A DNA stretch of 64,000 bases from Xanthobacteraceae bacterium. Its GTDB lineage: Bacteria; Pseudomonadota; Alphaproteobacteria; Rhizobiales; Xanthobacteraceae. Location of the stretch: NCBI GenBank assembly GCA_023954195.1, contig JAMLIK010000003.1, forward strand, positions 248,001 to 312,000, read 5' to 3'. The translations under genes were made by a program, and so were the position numbers. The notes under the pieces are model-generated. The model made no database searches and was not told where the DNA came from. It worked only from the letters and a program-made list of their open reading frames with translations. Shown here piece by piece: positions 60,742 through 64,000 of this stretch (the first letter of the stretch is position 1; every line of letters begins with the position of its first letter).

Positions 60742-60768
60742 CGTCATCCCCGCCTGCGCGGGGACGAC
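60742..60768. repeat. Single family A hairpin after the L,D-transpeptidase gene
   Basis: CGTCATCCCCGCCTGCGCGGGGACGAC is one family A stem. It sits in the 70-base convergent gap between the transpeptidase and bolA genes. Confidence 0.72.
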
Positions 60769-60799
60769 AATCCCGGTGTGGAAAATCTCTCCGAGAAAT

Positions 60800-61084
60800 T
60801 CAAGCGACTTCCGACGGCGCGTGCGCCCTCAGCGCCAGCGCGTGGATGCCGCCGGCGAGTTCCTCCGCCAGCGCCTGATGAATCATGCGATGCCGCTCGA
60901 CGCGGCTCTTTCCATCGAAGGCCGGCGACACGATATGGACCTGGAAATGCGTTTCGCCGCCGGGGCGATGACCGGCATGGCCGGTGTGCCGATCCGACTC
61001 ATCGACGACGTCGAGACTGATGGGTGCGAAAGCCGCGGTGAGCTTCGCCGCGATCCGATCCTGAGTCCGATCTTGGGCGGGCAT
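60800..61084 (-). CDS. bolA: BolA family protein
   Basis: 94 residues. The BolA core reads LDVVDESDRHTGHAGHRPGGETHFQVHIVSPAFDGKSRVERHRMIHQALAEELAGGIHALALRA. BolA proteins pair with monothiol glutaredoxins in iron-sulfur handling and some act in transcription. The His residues are in place for shared cluster ligation. The ATG at 61084 has an AGGG site; one five codons upstream is possible. It is divergent from a J-domain protein gene. Confidence 0.94.
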   Translation of the reverse strand: MPAQDRTQDRIAAKLTAAFAPISLDVVDESDRHTGHAGHRPGGETHFQVHIVSPAFDGKSRVERHRMIHQALAEELAGGIHALALRAHAPSEVA

Positions 61085-61249
61085 GGGTTGGTCCCTCATG
61101 GTCGAAAGATTGCGTCGATGATCGTCGCGCGTCAATCGCCGCGCGACCGATCACATTGTTTTCATCGGTGACAAACACCACGCCACTAATCGACGCAATC
61201 GCGATGTCAAGACTTGAAGCCTGAGCGGTTGCGGTGTCAAAAGGCCATC

Positions 61250-61897
61250 ATGCCCATCGATTCATCCAAATTCTTCGACAGCATCCGCATCAAGCCGAAC
61301 AAGCCGGGCGCGAAGCGTCAGGTGCGCGAGGAAGCCGTCGGTTGCGAATGGCCGGGCTGCGGCAATCGCGGCTCGCACCGCGCGCCGAAGGGCCGCGGGC
61401 ATGAGAAGGAGTACTTCCACTTCTGTCTCAATCACGTTCGCGAATACAATCAGTCGTATAATTTCTTTCAGGGCATGAACGCCGACGCCGTGGCGCGCTA
61501 CCAGAAGGATGCGTTGACCGGCCATCGCCCGACCTGGAAAATGGGCGCCAACGGCGCCAAGGGCAAAGGCAAGACCGGCGAGGTCGATCTCGATACCGCG
61601 ACCGATCCGTTTCACGTGTTCAGCGAACTCAACGGTCGCGGCAAGTGGCGGCCCGGTCCGGGCGGCGCGGCCTCCGAGCCGAAGCCCGAGGGTCGCAAGG
61701 TCTTCAACGCCGAGCGCAAGGCGTTGCAAGTCATGGGGCTCGGCACCGACGCGACGCTGGACGACGTCAAGGCCAAGTACAAGACGCTGGTCAAGCAGCA
61801 CCATCCCGACGCCAACGGCGGCGACCGCTCGACGGAGGATCGCCTGATCGAGATCATCAAGGCGTATAATTATCTCAAGACGGTGGTGCGCGGCTGA
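61250..61897 (+). CDS. J-domain protein with Cys/His-rich N-terminus
   Basis: 215 residues. The J domain is at the C-terminus (about 155-213), with HPD at 185-187 inside KTLVKQHHPDANGGDRS. The N-terminal part has Cys32, Cys37, His43, His57, Cys59 and His62 spaced like a metal-binding knot (VGCEWPGCGNRGSHRAP, then EYFHFCLNHV). A Lys/Gly-rich linker is between them. It should stimulate an Hsp70 such as DnaK; the client is unknown. The ATG at 61250 has AAGG upstream. Confidence 0.9.
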   Translation: MPIDSSKFFDSIRIKPNKPGAKRQVREEAVGCEWPGCGNRGSHRAPKGRGHEKEYFHFCLNHVREYNQSYNFFQGMNADAVARYQKDALTGHRPTWKMGANGAKGKGKTGEVDLDTATDPFHVFSELNGRGKWRPGPGGAASEPKPEGRKVFNAERKALQVMGLGTDATLDDVKAKYKTLVKQHHPDANGGDRSTEDRLIEIIKAYNYLKTVVRG

Positions 61898-61919
61898 GGC
61901 GGCTTGACGCGTCCCCTCC

Positions 61920-62004
61920 GCGTCATTGCGCGCGCAGCGAAGCGATCCGGAAGCCGCACGGAGGGACTGGATTGCTTCGTCGGCTGCACCTCCTCGCACT
62001 GACG
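61920..62004. repeat. Dispersed palindromic repeat, family B
   Basis: CGTCATTGCGCGCGCAGCGAAGC-GATCC at the left and GATTGCTTCGTCGGC ... CCTCGCACTGACG at the right. It fills the convergent gap between the J-domain gene and oxyR. Confidence 0.78.
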
Positions 62005-62017
62005 CCTTTCAACGTAT

Positions 62018-62932
62018 TCAAGTTTCCCGCGCCTCGCGCATCGGCTCCGCCATCACCGACGCGATCAGCTTGCCGAACTCGGTGAAATGGCGCGCGCGCG
62101 GCGAACTGCGCCGCCACGCCAGGCCGATGGTGCGGCTCGGTTGCGGTTCGACGAAGCGCATCAGGCGGATGTCGCTGCGGCGGCATTCCAGCTGGATGCT
62201 CATTTCCGGCAGTAGCGTCATTCCGAGGCCGTTCGACACCATCTGCACGATGGTCGAAAGGTTCGAGGCGCCGAAGGTGTCGATGTTGTCGGCGCGGCGC
62301 AGGTTGCAGAACGCCAGCGCCTGGTCGCGCAGGCAGTGGCCTTCCTCAAGCAGCAGCAGCCGGTCCTGTTCCAGCAGTTCCGGAGTGGCGTGAATGCGAT
62401 GGGTGATCTGCCGCGAGCCCGGCATCGCCAGCAGGAAGCGATCGTCGAACAGCGCCAGCGTCGCGATCTCGGGGGCGTCCACCGGCAGCGCCATCAGCAA
62501 CAGGTCGAGCCCGCCGTCGTCGAGTTCGCCGATCAGATGGCGGGTCCGGGTCTCGCGCAGGTGCAGGTCGAGATCGGGATGGCGGTCGCGGATCACCGGC
62601 AGCAGCACCGGCAACACATAAGGCGCCACCGAGGGAATCACCCCGAGACGCAGCGGGCCGGCCAGCGTGTCGCCCTGGGCGCGCGCCGCATCGACGATGT
62701 CGCGGGCGCCGGCGAGGACGCCGGCCCCCCGCGCGGCGATATCGAGCCCGGCCTTGGTCAGCATCACCCGGCCGCGGCTGCGCTCGATCAGCTTAACGCC
62801 GAGCGTCCGCTCCAGCTCCTGTATTTGCATTGACAGGGCCGGCTGGGTCACGGCGCATTGCTCGGCGGCCTTGCCGAAATGGCGGGTGCGCGCCACCGCG
62901 TCGAAATAACGCAATTGTTTCAAGGACAGCAT
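62018..62932 (-). CDS. oxyR: LysR-family peroxide sensor OxyR
   Basis: Hydrogen-peroxide-responsive activator of 304 residues. The LysR helix-turn-helix is at about 16-40 (HFGKAAEQCAVTQPALSMQIQELE). The redox cysteines Cys200 and Cys209 sit in EEGHCLRDQALAFC, matching Cys199/Cys208 of E. coli OxyR. The start ATG is at 62932, because the longer frame begins with a TTG. It is divergent from katG, the classic OxyR target arrangement. Confidence 0.95.
   Translation of the reverse strand: MLSLKQLRYFDAVARTRHFGKAAEQCAVTQPALSMQIQELERTLGVKLIERSRGRVMLTKAGLDIAARGAGVLAGARDIVDAARAQGDTLAGPLRLGVIPSVAPYVLPVLLPVIRDRHPDLDLHLRETRTRHLIGELDDGGLDLLLMALPVDAPEIATLALFDDRFLLAMPGSRQITHRIHATPELLEQDRLLLLEEGHCLRDQALAFCNLRRADNIDTFGASNLSTIVQMVSNGLGMTLLPEMSIQLECRRSDIRLMRFVEPQPSRTIGLAWRRSSPRARHFTEFGKLIASVMAEPMREARET

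Positions 62933-64000
<1,068 letters not shown>

Overview
The window reads as a stretch of chromosome from a GC-rich alphaproteobacterium of the Bradyrhizobium / Rhodopseudomonas / Nitrobacter group. This rests on the set of genes recognised: an ActS/ActR (RegB/RegA) redox pair, PhaR/PhaA/PhaB/PhaZ, MmcB, DUF4167 and DUF1178 proteins, EI-Ntr (PtsP) near an aspartokinase, and a SAM-II riboswitch in front of metX-metW. The intergenic repeats also resemble those of Bradyrhizobiaceae. I see no phage, transposase, CRISPR array, rRNA or tRNA. Nearly everything is core genome, densely packed and about equally divided between strands.

Layout. 1-3.3 kb: MarR-regulated EmrAB-type efflux operon (minus). 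3.4-5.2 kb: patatin-like phospholipase and a divergent Zur-like regulator separated by a perfect 12-bp inverted repeat. 5.5-9 kb: peroxiredoxin, then a tyrosine-branch operon (chorismate mutase fusion, hisC, tyrA). 9.1-11.1 kb: SAM-II riboswitch with attenuator, metX, metW. 11.2-15.8 kb: polysaccharide deacetylase, SDR, htpX, metallo-beta-lactamase-fold hydrolase, mmcB. 16-18 kb: actR/actS. 18.3-26.2 kb: PHA metabolism (phaZ, phaR, phaA, phaB) interleaved with a YgjP-type metallopeptidase and a class A penicillin-binding protein. 26.5-33.3 kb: EamA transporter, cupin, gloB, methyltransferase, clpB, alpha/beta hydrolase. 33.4-42.5 kb: DUF4167, prmC, prfA, ptsP, marC, lysC and divergent ubiG. 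42.6-49.8 kb: DMT transporter, an overlapping operon (comF, grxC, nitrilase-family hydrolase, DUF1178), methyltransferase, Nudix hydrolase, argJ, parvulin. 50.2-64 kb: secA, a CBS/CorC protein, aroK-aroB, a 48-residue membrane protein, xerD, accA, an L,D-transpeptidase lipoprotein, bolA, a J-domain protein, and divergent oxyR / katG (katG runs off the end).

The clearest regulatory system is the metX leader. One GGCCGG strand can pair with the riboswitch core or with a downstream CCGGCC that is also one arm of a terminator, which gives a readable SAM-dependent attenuation switch. The second strong signal is genomic. At least five families of dispersed palindromic elements (19 copies or fragments counted) sit in 9 of the 13 gaps between convergent genes and in none of the 14 gaps between divergent genes. 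I found no convincing wholly new defence or metabolic system. The less described items are the chorismate mutase fusion domain, the J-domain protein with a Cys/His-rich N-terminus, the 48-residue membrane protein, the 32-bp palindrome beside zur, and a 573-bp leader with three evenly spaced CGTATG words.
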